Source: UBA4735 sp036569845
GTDB lineage: Bacteria; Chloroflexota; Limnocylindria; P2-11E
DNA length: 27,927 bases
Direction of reading: 5' to 3'
Assembly (NCBI GenBank): GCA_036569845.1
Contig: DATCPY010000059.1
Location: forward strand, 1-27,927
Position 1 is the stretch's first letter; each line of letters starts with the position of its first letter. The position numbers and the translations under genes are program-made. Positions 5,991-14,661 of this stretch are shown one piece after another. The notes beneath the pieces are model-generated. The model was given only the letters and a program-made list of their open reading frames with translations. It made no database searches and was not told where the DNA came from.

Positions 5991-8263
5991 CGGACGAACT
6001 TCGCGAGCGCGCGGACGATGCGGGTCGGCAGCAGGGTCACGAACACCCGAGCCACCTTGCGCCATGCCGCCGCGGCCGCGTCGCGCTCGGCATCGGTCGC
6101 GCCCTCCGGCGCGTAGCGATCCTGGACGCGGGCGTGCGCGATCGTGCGCAACGGCTCGTGCACGTCGGGGATCTCCCGACCCATCGAGTCCGCGTACTCA
6201 TACGGCGTCTGCGACGGTCGCGCCGCGTGCCCGGCATACGCACCGAGAAGCCGCGTCTTGCCCCAGGCCGAGTCGATCGCGCCAAGACCGCGGAAGCGCA
6301 GCTCGAACCGCACCAGCGCCACGAACAGCGCGATCAGCATCAGTGACAGCACCGCTAGGCCCGGCCGTGGGTCGACCTGCCGCACGAGGTCGCCACCCAC
6401 GCCGCTCGGCGCACTGTCGTCGATGCCGATGAGGCCGGGGTCGGGCTCGTTGTCGCGGCCCTGGAGCCCGCTGCTGTCCTCGCGGCCGTTCGGGTTACGC
6501 GGGCTGCCATCCGGATTGGTGGTCCCCGCATCGGTGTTGTCGGCGCGGTCGAATGGCAGCTCGGATGGGGTCGGCTCGAACTCGATCCAGCCGTATGCCG
6601 GGAAGTACGCCTCGACCCAGGCGTGAGCGTTCAGCTCCTTCACCGCATACCGGTTGCTCGGGTCGAGCTCGCCGGCGGTGAACCCCTCGACGACCCGCGA
6701 CGGCACGCCCACTTCGCGCAGGAGGACGGCCATCGATGACGCGAAGTACTCACAGAAGTCCGCCTTCAGGTCGAACAGGAAGTAGTCGACCGGGTCGCGG
6801 CCCGGCGGAGCGGACTTCACGACGGTCGAGTACTTGTAGGTGTTCCGGAGGTACGTCTCGATCGCTTCGGCCTTGTCGTACGCCGTGGCCGCGGACTTCT
6901 GCGCGACGATCGTCTGGGCGAGCTGCGCGACGCGCGCAGGGACGCTCGAGGGCAGCTGCAGGTACTTCGTCTTGATGATCGTGGGATACGCGGTCGTGGC
7001 TTTGCGCAGCTGATCCTTGGTCGCGATCGACACGTACGACGTCGTCGTGTAGGTGCCCTGGGCCTGGTTGCGGTTCACCGCGCGCACCGAGGTGGAGTAG
7101 GCGCGGTCATCACCGGTCTGGAACTGGAATGGGATGTTGACCTTGGCCGGCTCGTTCGCCCCGAACAGCAGGTTCGCGTGCGGCACCACGATGTCGAACG
7201 TCGCGTCCATCTTGTCGCGCGCGAGCGTCGGCGGCGTCACCTTGTCCACGCGGTCGGTCTCGGTCGTGCGCCAGCCGGCGCCGGTGTAGAAGTCGTACGT
7301 CACGGCACGCCAGAAATGCGCGGCCGGCGCGTCGACGTAGAAGACGATGCGATCGCCGAGGTTCGGGGCCTGGCCGAGACGGATGGCGTCGGAGAACGAC
7401 ACGCCCTGCAACCGGCTCGGCCCGGAGACGCCGGCGAAGAAGCGCTGCCACTCCGTCTGCAGCCGCTGGTAGGGCGCGTCGAACGTGTTGAACGCGTTCG
7501 ACACGAGGTCAGCGGCGGCGATCCGTGGGGTGAAGAACGCCATGAGGATGAGGACGAGCGTCCAGGTGAGGCCTCCGCGCAGGAGCCGCCAGTCCATCTC
7601 GCCCGCCGGCACGATGTTCTGCCGCTCCCAGCGCTCCATCAGGTTGACGATGTGCAGCCGGGTGAGGAGCACGAGAGCCAGGAGCGTGAACAGGATCAGA
7701 TCGAAGAACAGCGAGTTGAGCGCGAGCGACACGTTCACCGTGAGGCAGACGCCGCTGAACACCACGGCGTCCCACGGCCGGTGCTCGCGCGCGAGCGCGA
7801 ACGCGCCCGCGTAGGCGCTCGCCCAGCACGTCGCGCCGAGCAGGAGCACGAAGACCGTCGGATCGTTCGCCGACTCGCCGGCGAGGATCTGGGTCACCCA
7901 GTTGTTCACGTGCGCCGCCAGCTCGACGGTCTTCGCGTGCAGGGACGGTCCGGTCGTCGCGACGATCGTGAAGATGACGACGGTGAGCGAGCCGGCGATC
8001 GCGGCGAGGAATGTCGCGCGGCGGGTCCGCATGCGACCGCTGCCGACGATCGTCCCGAGCAGCGCGCCGGCGAGCGCGATGTACGGGAACTGGGTGTTGA
8101 GATCGACCCACCCGGCCTGCGCGAGCGACGCCGGGTAGATGAGGATCATGACGATGTAGATCGGGAGCGCGGCCCAGCCTCCGCGGAAGCGAACCTTCGC
8201 CCAGTCGATCGACGGGAACAGGGCGCGCCTCACGGAGCCGAGGAAGAGGTCAGGCGATCGCAT
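5987..8263 (-). CDS. Transglutaminase-like membrane protein (TgpA/DUF3488-DUF4129 type)
   Basis: A 758-residue membrane protein. The N-terminal half holds about seven hydrophobic segments (roughly residues 33-50, 60-75, 85-104, 137-158, 167-184, 188-200 and 232-245). An extracytoplasmic transglutaminase/cysteine-protease core follows, with catalytic C504 in ADFCEYFASSMA, H547 in NAHAWVEAYF, and an acidic residue in WIEFEPTP where many relatives have Asp. A Pro/Asn/Asp-rich linker (~575-630) leads to a last membrane helix (~645-662) and a cytosolic C-terminal domain (DUF4129-like). It is the third member of a MoxR-DUF58-transglutaminase operon, a widespread set implicated in envelope protein handling; the substrate is unknown. 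Its ATG lies 14 bases inside the DUF58 gene, so translation is coupled. Confidence 0.92.
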   Translation of the reverse strand: MRSPDLFLGSVRRALFPSIDWAKVRFRGGWAALPIYIVMILIYPASLAQAGWVDLNTQFPYIALAGALLGTIVGSGRMRTRRATFLAAIAGSLTVVIFTIVATTGPSLHAKTVELAAHVNNWVTQILAGESANDPTVFVLLLGATCWASAYAGAFALAREHRPWDAVVFSGVCLTVNVSLALNSLFFDLILFTLLALVLLTRLHIVNLMERWERQNIVPAGEMDWRLLRGGLTWTLVLILMAFFTPRIAAADLVSNAFNTFDAPYQRLQTEWQRFFAGVSGPSRLQGVSFSDAIRLGQAPNLGDRIVFYVDAPAAHFWRAVTYDFYTGAGWRTTETDRVDKVTPPTLARDKMDATFDIVVPHANLLFGANEPAKVNIPFQFQTGDDRAYSTSVRAVNRNQAQGTYTTTSYVSIATKDQLRKATTAYPTIIKTKYLQLPSSVPARVAQLAQTIVAQKSAATAYDKAEAIETYLRNTYKYSTVVKSAPPGRDPVDYFLFDLKADFCEYFASSMAVLLREVGVPSRVVEGFTAGELDPSNRYAVKELNAHAWVEAYFPAYGWIEFEPTPSELPFDRADNTDAGTTNPDGSPRNPNGREDSSGLQGRDNEPDPGLIGIDDSAPSGVGGDLVRQVDPRPGLAVLSLMLIALFVALVRFELRFRGLGAIDSAWGKTRLLGAYAGHAARPSQTPYEYADSMGREIPDVHEPLRTIAHARVQDRYAPEGATDAERDAAAAAWRKVARVFVTLLPTRIVRALAKFVR

Positions 8264-9458
8264 TCATCGTCTCGTGGAACAGATCTTCGATGTTCATGTT
8301 CGGCTGGAGGTGCGCGGTGCGAACGCCGGCGACGGCCAGCTCGCCGAGCAGCGCGTGGCGGCGCGCGCGGTCGCGCTCATCGGTGTCGTCCGCGCCGACG
8401 AGGACGGCCTGCGTGGAGATGGATGACTCGCGGAACGTGCTGGCCGGACGGACCCAGGCCCGATCGAGCGACGGGGTGATGAGCAGCACCGAGGCGCCGC
8501 GGCGGAGGCGCGGCAGCGTCTCGACCATGACCTCGGCGATCGTGCGAGACCCGCCCACCTGCACCTCTGCCAGGTACTGCATGAGCTTGCCGAATTGTTT
8601 CGTGCCCCGGTCAGGGTGGAGGATCTCCGCGCGAACGCCGGTGGTGACGAGACCGACGTTCCGGTGCTCGCGGAGCGCCTTGGCCACGACCGAGGCGGCG
8701 ATCGTCACCGCGCGCTCCTCGGTCGCACTCTCGCCTTCCCCGCGGTGCCAGTGGCGCTCCAGGTCGAGGTAGATCCAGAGGTCCGCGGTCTTGTCGAGCT
8801 CGAACTCCTTCACGAAGAGGCCGCGGTGGCGTACCGAGGACGGCCAGTGGATGCGATTCACCGCGTCGCCGGGGCGGTACTCACGGATCCCCATGACCAT
8901 CGAGGTGGACTGGAGCGACCGTTGACCGGTGAGCACGTTGCCTTCGAGGAACGAGCCGGGCAGCTGCCAGAACGGAAGCGGCAGGACCTTCGGATAGACA
9001 AGGATGAGCGCGTCCAGCGGGATGCGCGCGATCGTCGAGAAGAGGCCGAACGGATCACCCGAGCGCAGCACGATCGGCCCGAGATGGAAGCGGCCGCGCC
9101 GGCGCGCGGGGACGCTCACCTTCCAGCGCCGCACGGCGCCCTTGCCCGCGATCGAGAGAACGCGTCCGGTGAGCGGCTCCGGCCAGTTGGACGTCTCGCT
9201 CACTTCGACCCACAGCTTCGCGAGGCGGTGGTCGTTCCGGAGCTCGTAGTTCAGGTCGATCTTGTCGCCGAGGTGGGCGTACGCCTGGCCGACGGTGCGT
9301 TTGACCGACAGGCCCTCGAGCGTGAGGCGCGCGGTGACCCACATCGCCGCTCCGATGAACAACAGCAGATACGCGAGGTAGCTGAGGAGCTCGACGCCGC
9401 TCGAGACCGCGGCGATGAAGAGCCCGACCCAGAGGACCGCGAAGTGCCAGGGCCGCAC
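8250..9458 (-). CDS. DUF58 domain protein
   Basis: A 402-residue protein with two closely spaced N-terminal membrane segments (about 5-20 and 25-44). A beta-rich region carries the FGLF motif of the family (DPFGLF, near 135-140), and the DUF58 signature IREYRPGDAVNRIHWPSS is at about 191-208. The C-terminal part resembles a von Willebrand A fold. DUF58 proteins are nearly always encoded next to a MoxR AAA+ ATPase, as here, and are thought to be clients or partners of it. The start is GTG at 9458, ten bases after the moxR stop. It overlaps the downstream transglutaminase gene by 14 bases. The molecular role of the family is not settled. Confidence 0.92.
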   Translation of the reverse strand: MRPWHFAVLWVGLFIAAVSSGVELLSYLAYLLLFIGAAMWVTARLTLEGLSVKRTVGQAYAHLGDKIDLNYELRNDHRLAKLWVEVSETSNWPEPLTGRVLSIAGKGAVRRWKVSVPARRRGRFHLGPIVLRSGDPFGLFSTIARIPLDALILVYPKVLPLPFWQLPGSFLEGNVLTGQRSLQSTSMVMGIREYRPGDAVNRIHWPSSVRHRGLFVKEFELDKTADLWIYLDLERHWHRGEGESATEERAVTIAASVVAKALREHRNVGLVTTGVRAEILHPDRGTKQFGKLMQYLAEVQVGGSRTIAEVMVETLPRLRRGASVLLITPSLDRAWVRPASTFRESSISTQAVLVGADDTDERDRARRHALLGELAVAGVRTAHLQPNMNIEDLFHETMNAIA

Positions 9459-9468
9459 GGGTCCGGCC

Positions 9469-10434
9469 CTACGCCCGCAGCGCCGTCGGCGACCCGACCT
9501 CCACCGGCACGCTCGCCAGGACCTCGGCGATGACCGTGGTCTGCGCGAGGTCCTTCAACCGCGCCTGGGGCTGGAGGATCAAGCGGTGCGCGAGCGTCGG
9601 GCCGGCCAGGGCCTTCACGTCGTCCGGCACCACGAAGTCGCGCCCCTGCACCGCGGCGTACGCCTGGGCCGCGCGGGCGAGCGCGAGCGATCCGCGCGGC
9701 GATGCGCCGAGGTACACGTCGGGGTGCGAACGCGTCGCACCGACGACCGCCACGACGTAGTGCTTCACCGCGTCCGCGATGTGCACGTCGCGCGCACCGG
9801 CCTGCGCGCCGAGCAGCTCGTCGGCGCTCATGACCTGCCCGAGGCTGTCGAGCGGGTGATGGACGCGCTGCGCATCGAGGATGTCGACCTCCTCCTTCGG
9901 CTTCGGGTACCCCAGCTGGAGGCGAAGGAAGAATCGGTCGAGCTGGGCCTCGGGCAGCGGGAAGGTGCCTTCGTACTCGATCGGGTTCTGGGTGGCCATC
10001 ACAAGGAACGGATCGGGCAGCGCATAGGTGGTGCCGTCGACCGTGACCTGCTGCTCCTCCATGGCCTCGAGCAGGGCCGACTGGGTCTTCGGGGTCGCCC
10101 GGTTGATCTCGTCCGCGAGGACGATCTGGCTCATGACCGGGCCGGCGCGGAACTCGAAGGTGCTGTTCTGCTGGTTGAAGACGGACACGCCGGTCACATC
10201 CGAGGGAAGGAGATCCGGGGTGAACTGGATCCGCCGAAAGCTGCAGCCGAGCGAGCGCGCGAGGGCCTTCGCGAGGACCGTCTTGCCGGTGCCGGGAACG
10301 TCTTCGACGAGGATGTGCCCGCGACACAGGAGCGCGACGATCGCGAGCTCGACTTCGTGATGCTTGCCGAAGATGACCCGCTCGACGTTCTCGACGACCC
10401 CGGCGACCTGCCGGGAGAGATCCGTGCTATCCAA
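9469..10434 (-). CDS. MoxR-family AAA+ ATPase
   Basis: A 321-residue AAA+ ATPase of the MoxR (APE2220-like) branch, which acts as a chaperone in assembling or activating envelope or secreted complexes. Walker A is EDVPGTGKT (residues 44-52) and Walker B is VLADEINRA (105-113). It is followed by TQSALLEAMEE and the sensor region ATQNPIEYEGTFPLPEAQLDRF, and the GASPRGS motif is near the C-terminus. The TTG start at 10434 is supported by an AGGGGGA ribosome binding site about seven bases upstream. It leads the operon with the DUF58 and transglutaminase genes and lies downstream of pbpA on the same strand. Confidence 0.94.
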   Translation of the reverse strand: MDSTDLSRQVAGVVENVERVIFGKHHEVELAIVALLCRGHILVEDVPGTGKTVLAKALARSLGCSFRRIQFTPDLLPSDVTGVSVFNQQNSTFEFRAGPVMSQIVLADEINRATPKTQSALLEAMEEQQVTVDGTTYALPDPFLVMATQNPIEYEGTFPLPEAQLDRFFLRLQLGYPKPKEEVDILDAQRVHHPLDSLGQVMSADELLGAQAGARDVHIADAVKHYVVAVVGATRSHPDVYLGASPRGSLALARAAQAYAAVQGRDFVVPDDVKALAGPTLAHRLILQPQARLKDLAQTTVIAEVLASVPVEVGSPTALRA

Positions 10435-10555
10435 GCGAAATCCCCCTGAAATCCCTAATCCCTATTCGCAATGGTACGTGGGGCCTGCCCGCCTATAGAA
10501 CGGTCTAACGGGCCCGACGGTTCAATCAGTACCGGTCAGGTGCGGCGGTGGTTCC
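10435..10555 (-). promoter_or_regulatory. Leader/promoter region of the moxR operon
   Basis: The 121-bp gap between the pbpA stop and the moxR TTG is locally AT-richer than its surroundings. On the minus strand it carries TACCAT (10476-10471), a TANNNT -10 candidate that would give a leader of about 30 bases. The repeated AGGGATT units then lead to the AGGGGGA ribosome binding site (10439-10446). No good -35 is visible and no terminator with a U-run follows pbpA, so read-through from the wall operon is also possible. Confidence 0.4.
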
Positions 10556-11995
10556 TTATTTCCCGAGCACGGCACGCATCACCGCGCCGCCGACCGGGGC
10601 CGCATCCACGCCGCCCTGACCGGCGTTCTCGATGATGACCGCGATGGCGACCTGGGGGTCCTCGGCGGGCGCGAAGCCGACGAACCAGCCGTGCGGCGAG
10701 CCGCTCGGGGTCTCCGCGGTGCCGGTCTTTCCCGCGACGTGGACCCCCGCGATCTTCGCGCCGAACGCGAACGCGCCAGGCGCCTCGACGGCCTGGACCA
10801 GGTACGTCGTGAGCTTGGCTGCCGTTGCCGCGCTGATGATCTGATCGCCGGCGGCGCCACCGAGCGTCCGCAGCACCCCGCCGGACGGGTCGCGGATCTC
10901 GGTCGCGTAGTGCGGCTGGATCTGCACGCCGTGGTTGCCGACGGTCGCTGCGACCATGGCCATCTGCAGTGGCGAGGTGAGCAGCTCGCCCTGGCCGTAG
11001 CTCGTATCCGCGAGAAGCGTCGGCCGATCGATCTTGCCGTCGTTCGAGAGCTGGCCCTTCGCCGCGGGGAGATCGAGCGCCGGCGCGCGGCCGATCCCGA
11101 ACTTCTTGGCCATGTCGCTTTCCTTCTGCGCGCCGATCGTCAGACCGACCTTCGCGAAGTAGATGTTCTCGCTCCGCTGGAACGCAAGGGACATGTCGTA
11201 GTCGCCGTGGGCCTGCGACGACGACCGCACGAAGTAATCGCCCCAGGACTTGTCCGCCTGATATGGATCGTCGACGCGGATCTTCTGGTTCGGGTCGAAG
11301 CCGCTCTCCAGGGCGGCGGCCGCGGTGATGATCTTCATCGTCGAGCCGGGTGGATAGAGGCCTTGGGCGACGCGGTTGATGAGCGGTTTGTCCTTGTTGT
11401 CGTTCAGCTGTCCCCACGCGATGTCCTGCTGTTGAGGATCGACGAGCGCGTTCGCGTCGTAGTTCGGCAGGCTCACCGACGCGAGGATCCGGCCGGTCTT
11501 CGGGTCGAGCGCGACGATCGCGCCGCGCCGGCCGGCAAGCGCGGCCACCGCGGCCTGCTGCACCTTCGGGTCGAGGCCGAGGACGACCGAGCCGGGCTCC
11601 GTCCGCGCGCCGAGATAGCGCGCCTTCCATTGACCGAGGAGATCCGCGGGATCCTGGCCGATGAGCGAGTCCTGATACGCGGCCTCGGCACCCGACGCGC
11701 CGTACTTGAAGGACGCGTACCCCACGACCTGCGCGAGCGAGCGATCGGCGTACTTGCGCCGGTATGCCTCGCCATCCTTCACCGACTCCGCGAGGACGCG
11801 CCCGCTCGCGTCGATGATCTTGCCGCGCGGCCGATCACGGATCGCCGCGATGAGTCGCGGGTTGAACGGATCCGAGTTGAGCTCGCTGGCAGCGACAAGC
11901 GTCCAGTACCCCACCCCGACCGACGTCATCAGGAACGCGATGGCGATCGTCAATGTCAGCCGACGGATGTTGCGCGCGATCGTGCGCTCACTCAC
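10556..11995 (-). CDS. pbpA: Class B penicillin-binding protein (PbpA/FtsI-like transpeptidase)
   Basis: A 479-residue peptidoglycan transpeptidase anchored by one N-terminal membrane helix (about residues 13-34). The three active-site motifs are intact: S218-T-M-K221 in YPPGSTMK, S275-E-N277, and K423-T-G425 in AGKTGTAE. The short N-terminal domain and overall length match mycobacterial PbpA rather than the longer PBP2/MrdA. It lies downstream of a SEDS glycosyltransferase (rodA) and the two FHA genes on the same strand, so it is very likely the transpeptidase partner of that RodA in elongation or division wall synthesis. The start is GTG at 11995 with a weak AAGGG upstream. A 166-bp leader containing a large palindrome separates it from rodA. 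Confidence 0.94.
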   Translation of the reverse strand: MSERTIARNIRRLTLTIAIAFLMTSVGVGYWTLVAASELNSDPFNPRLIAAIRDRPRGKIIDASGRVLAESVKDGEAYRRKYADRSLAQVVGYASFKYGASGAEAAYQDSLIGQDPADLLGQWKARYLGARTEPGSVVLGLDPKVQQAAVAALAGRRGAIVALDPKTGRILASVSLPNYDANALVDPQQQDIAWGQLNDNKDKPLINRVAQGLYPPGSTMKIITAAAALESGFDPNQKIRVDDPYQADKSWGDYFVRSSSQAHGDYDMSLAFQRSENIYFAKVGLTIGAQKESDMAKKFGIGRAPALDLPAAKGQLSNDGKIDRPTLLADTSYGQGELLTSPLQMAMVAATVGNHGVQIQPHYATEIRDPSGGVLRTLGGAAGDQIISAATAAKLTTYLVQAVEAPGAFAFGAKIAGVHVAGKTGTAETPSGSPHGWFVGFAPAEDPQVAIAVIIENAGQGGVDAAPVGGAVMRAVLGK

Positions 11996-12034
11996 GGCCG
12001 GGTACGACCCTTGAGTGGGTGGAGTGTGCCGTGA

Positions 12035-12137
12035 TCGCGGCTGGCGGGTACCTCACGAGCGAAGGCTGGTCCGGAGGACCGGCCACCGTCTCGGATGCAC
12101 GCGACCAGCGAGCTCGGGAGGTGCCCGCCAGCCGCGA
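12035..12137. repeat. Long imperfect palindrome in the rodA-pbpA gap
   Basis: Almost the whole intergenic leader of pbpA is one inverted repeat. Outer arms 12036-12054 and 12118-12136 are 19 bases with a single T-G mispair (12049/12123). Inside them CGAGC (12056-12060) pairs with GCTCG (12112-12116), and GCTGGTC (12065-12071) pairs with GACCAGC (12103-12109), leaving a ~31-base apical region. An alternative hairpin, GGTCC-GGA-GGACC (12069-12081), competes with the inner stem. As RNA the plus strand would pair fully (G-U), while the minus (sense) strand has one A-C mismatch. It could be a structured mRNA leader, a small palindromic repeat element, or a protein-binding site. Confidence 0.75.
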
Positions 12138-12161
12138 ACGCACGCACGCGCCCCCGTCCTC

Positions 12162-13457
12162 TCATCGTCGCACCCGAGCCGTGATGTCACTGACCCGCAA
12201 GAGCAGCGCGCACAACATGAAGTTCGTCACGAGCGACGATCCACCGTATGCGACGAAGGGCAGCGTGATGCCGGTGAGGGGGATGAGCTTGGCGTTGCCG
12301 GCGACGATGACGAGCGTCTGGATCGCGATGATGAACGACAGCCCGGCGGCGAGGAGCTGCAGGAAGACCGTCGGCGCGCGCAGAGCGATCAGCATCCCGC
12401 GATAGACGAAGACGAGGTAGAAGGCGAGCAACGCGAGCGCGCCGACGAAGCCCACCTCTTCAGTGAACGCGTCGAACACGAAGTCGCTCCACACCACGGG
12501 GATCCGCTCGGGCATCCCGTTGCCCAGGCCGGCGCCGAGGACGCCGGCGTTGGCCAGGGAGAAAAGGCCCTGGGTCAGCTGGTACCCCTGGTCGAACCGG
12601 AGATCGCTGTTGAACGGCGCCAGCCACACGTCGACCCGCGCGGCCACATGGCCGAACGCGTGATACGCGACGAACCCGCCGCCGACCAGCATCATGAGCC
12701 CGATCACAACGTAGAACGGCTCGCCCGTCGCGATGTAGAGCATCGCGAGGAAGATCCCGAAGAAAAGCAGGGTGGCGCCGAGGTCCTTCTCGAAGACCAT
12801 CACGAGCATGGCGATGAGCCACATGCCGACGATCGGTAGCAGATACGGGATCGGTGGCACCGGGATGGGGCCGAACCGGCGGGGCGGCGCGGAGAGCACC
12901 TCGCGGTACTCCTCGAGGTACGCGGCGAAGAAGATCACGAGGGCGATCTTCACCAGCTCCCAGGGCTCGAACTGCGCCACGCCGGCGATGCCGACCCAGA
13001 TGCGGGCTCCGTTGATCTCGCGGCCGACGACCGGCAGCAGCGGGGAGACGAGCAGCACGATCGCCAGCAGCGCCCACGTGTACTTGTACCGCGCCAGGGC
13101 AGAGAGGTCGCGGGGGATCAGGATCGTGATGCAGAACGCGCCCGCGGCGATCACGAGCCAGCTGAGCTGCTGGAGCAACAACGCCGGCGCGAGCCGCTCC
13201 ACGAGGACGAACCCGATCCCGGTGAGCCCCAGGGCGAGCGGCATGAGCAGCTGGTCGCCGCGGAACCCGACCGTCACGAGGAACACGTGGAGCGCACCGA
13301 AGATCGCGAGCACCGCGACGGGGACGGCGATCTCGTACCACGCGAAGCGGCCCGACGCTGCTGCGACCACCGCGACGTAGCCGGTGAGGCTGAGCGCGGC
13401 TACCCAGATCAGGAGCCGCAGCTCGCCGAGCCGCGCGGCCGGACGCGCCCGGATCAC
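12162..13457 (-). CDS. rodA: SEDS-family peptidoglycan glycosyltransferase (RodA/FtsW)
   Basis: A 431-residue polytopic membrane protein (about ten helices) that polymerises lipid II into glycan strands. Family signatures are FEKDLGATLLFFGIFLAMLY, the extracytoplasmic loop with DLRFDQGYQLTQGLFSLANAGVLGAGLG, the DFVFDAFTEEVGF segment, and the C-terminal GITLPFVAYGGSSLVTNF. The GTG at 13457 is chosen because it overlaps the fhaB stop as GTGA and removes an unconserved Arg-rich extension that would run into fhaB. The neighbours fhaA, fhaB and pbpA reproduce the mycobacterial gene order without pstP between fhaB and rodA. Confidence 0.94.
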   Translation of the reverse strand: MIRARPAARLGELRLLIWVAALSLTGYVAVVAAASGRFAWYEIAVPVAVLAIFGALHVFLVTVGFRGDQLLMPLALGLTGIGFVLVERLAPALLLQQLSWLVIAAGAFCITILIPRDLSALARYKYTWALLAIVLLVSPLLPVVGREINGARIWVGIAGVAQFEPWELVKIALVIFFAAYLEEYREVLSAPPRRFGPIPVPPIPYLLPIVGMWLIAMLVMVFEKDLGATLLFFGIFLAMLYIATGEPFYVVIGLMMLVGGGFVAYHAFGHVAARVDVWLAPFNSDLRFDQGYQLTQGLFSLANAGVLGAGLGNGMPERIPVVWSDFVFDAFTEEVGFVGALALLAFYLVFVYRGMLIALRAPTVFLQLLAAGLSFIIAIQTLVIVAGNAKLIPLTGITLPFVAYGGSSLVTNFMLCALLLRVSDITARVRR

Positions 13458-13900
13458 TGCGCGCGCTCGAGGCGGAGCGCGATGCGACCGACCGCGACCT
13501 CGTCGCCGTAATGGAAGCGCTCCTTGTCCCAGATGCGTGACCCGTTCAACAGCGTTCCGTTCGTGCTGCCGGAATCCTCGAGCCACCACTCGCCGTCAGC
13601 GAAGCTGACGATCGCGTGCTTCGCGGAGGCTGCCTCGTCGTTGAGGACGATGTCATTGCCGGCGTCCCGCCCCACGCTGGAGACGGCGCGCAGGGGCAAG
13701 CGCTCGCCGACACGCGGCCCGCCGGCGTGACTGCGGCTCACGACGAGGGTGGCGATGCCGATCTGGCGAGCGGTGATCGCGACGCGCTCGTCGGTGAGCG
13801 CCACGTGCAGGGCGCGAAAGGCGCGGATGAGGAACAGATAAAGGAGGACCAGGAACGCGATGCGGACGCCCCACAGGATGACCGCAAAGGTGATCTCCAT
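13454..13900 (-). CDS. fhaB: Membrane-anchored FHA domain protein (FhaB/FipA-like)
   Basis: A 148-residue protein with one N-terminal membrane helix (about 4-26), a short linker, and a C-terminal FHA phosphothreonine-binding domain with SVGRDAGNDIVLNDE (GR at 77-78), SAKH (92-95, where SRxH is usual) and DSGSTNGTLLNG. In mycobacteria FhaB/FipA links Ser/Thr kinase signalling to division and wall synthesis. The gene order here supports the same role. Its ATG overlaps the fhaA stop by one base (TGATG), and its own stop overlaps the rodA start as GTGA, so fhaA-fhaB-rodA are translationally chained. Confidence 0.9.
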   Translation of the reverse strand: MEITFAVILWGVRIAFLVLLYLFLIRAFRALHVALTDERVAITARQIGIATLVVSRSHAGGPRVGERLPLRAVSSVGRDAGNDIVLNDEAASAKHAIVSFADGEWWLEDSGSTNGTLLNGSRIWDKERFHYGDEVAVGRIALRLERAQ

Positions 13901-14661
13901 CAGCCCTCGAGCCGGACGACCAGCTCCGCGCCGCCGATGGTGATGCGGTCGTCATCGGAGAGCACCATCTCGGCGATCCGGCGGCCGTTCACGAACGTGC
14001 CGTTCGTGCTCTGCAGGTCGTAGAGCGTGTAGCGGCCGAGCCGCAGCCGGACCTCAGCGTGACGGCGGGAGACGCGTCGATCGTCGAGGACGATGTCATT
14101 CTTCGGATCGCGACCCACGGTGATGGGCTCTGCCGTGAGCGGCACCTCTCGCTTCACGCTCCCCTCGCGGGAGACGATCGCGCCCTGCGGCGCGCGCGGC
14201 TTGGTGGCGAGGAGGGCGTCGCGATCGAGGATCATCGTGTGGCCGGTCTCGATGCCGCCGAGGCGGTCGCGCGCGTTCGCCGGGACCTCCTCGCCGGACG
14301 CGTCGACGAGCGCGCACGCGACGCGCAGATCGCCGGGCGACACGCCGTCGTCCTCCTCGATCTCGACCGTCGGGTACGCGAGCAGGGTGAAGCTCCGATC
14401 GCGCGCCGCGCCGAGGACGGCCTCCGCCAGGTCACGCTCGAGGCTTCGTTTGTACTGCTCGAACTGGGCGTAATCCACCGGCGCGAGCGATACGACGTAG
14501 CTGTTCGGGACGAACGTCTTCGCGACGGAGACCGTCTGGTGCGCCTCCATCGCGCGGATCACGCGCTTGGCGATCTGGACCGGCTGGAGGCGCGCGCGAA
14601 AGAGCCGGGCGCTCCAGCCCTCGATGACGCGGCTGGCCATCGCCTCGAGCCGCTCAAGCAT
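13900..14661 (-). CDS. fhaA: DUF3662 + FHA domain protein (FhaA-like)
   Basis: A 253-residue cytosolic protein. Residues 1-~115 are the DUF3662/FhaA N-terminal domain (LERLEAMASRVIEGWSARLF, LQPVQIAKRVIRAMEAH, VPNSYVVSLAPVDYAQF). Residues ~165-252 are an FHA domain with GRDPKNDIVLDD (183-194), VSRRHAEV and LQSTNGTFVNG. In mycobacteria FhaA binds phosphorylated MviN and regulates late peptidoglycan synthesis. The linker between domains is shorter than in the mycobacterial protein. The ATG overlaps the end of the upstream YihY gene by eight bases and the stop overlaps fhaB by one. Confidence 0.92.
   Translation of the reverse strand: MLERLEAMASRVIEGWSARLFRARLQPVQIAKRVIRAMEAHQTVSVAKTFVPNSYVVSLAPVDYAQFEQYKRSLERDLAEAVLGAARDRSFTLLAYPTVEIEEDDGVSPGDLRVACALVDASGEEVPANARDRLGGIETGHTMILDRDALLATKPRAPQGAIVSREGSVKREVPLTAEPITVGRDPKNDIVLDDRRVSRRHAEVRLRLGRYTLYDLQSTNGTFVNGRRIAEMVLSDDDRITIGGAELVVRLEG

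Noticed and set aside
5520..6065. YbaK-like gene starting at ATG 6065
   Set aside because: It would add 25 unconserved residues and overlap the end of the transglutaminase gene by 79 bases.
4687..6432. Long plus-strand open frame of 581 codons opposite the epimerase, YbaK and transglutaminase genes
   Set aside because: It has Arg/Asp/His-rich composition typical of the reverse frame of GC-rich genes, no family motifs, and spans three well-supported minus-strand genes.
10509..10516. CGGGCCCG palindrome downstream of pbpA
   Set aside because: Only eight bases, expected often at this base composition; flanking bases pair poorly and no T-run follows, so it is not called a terminator.
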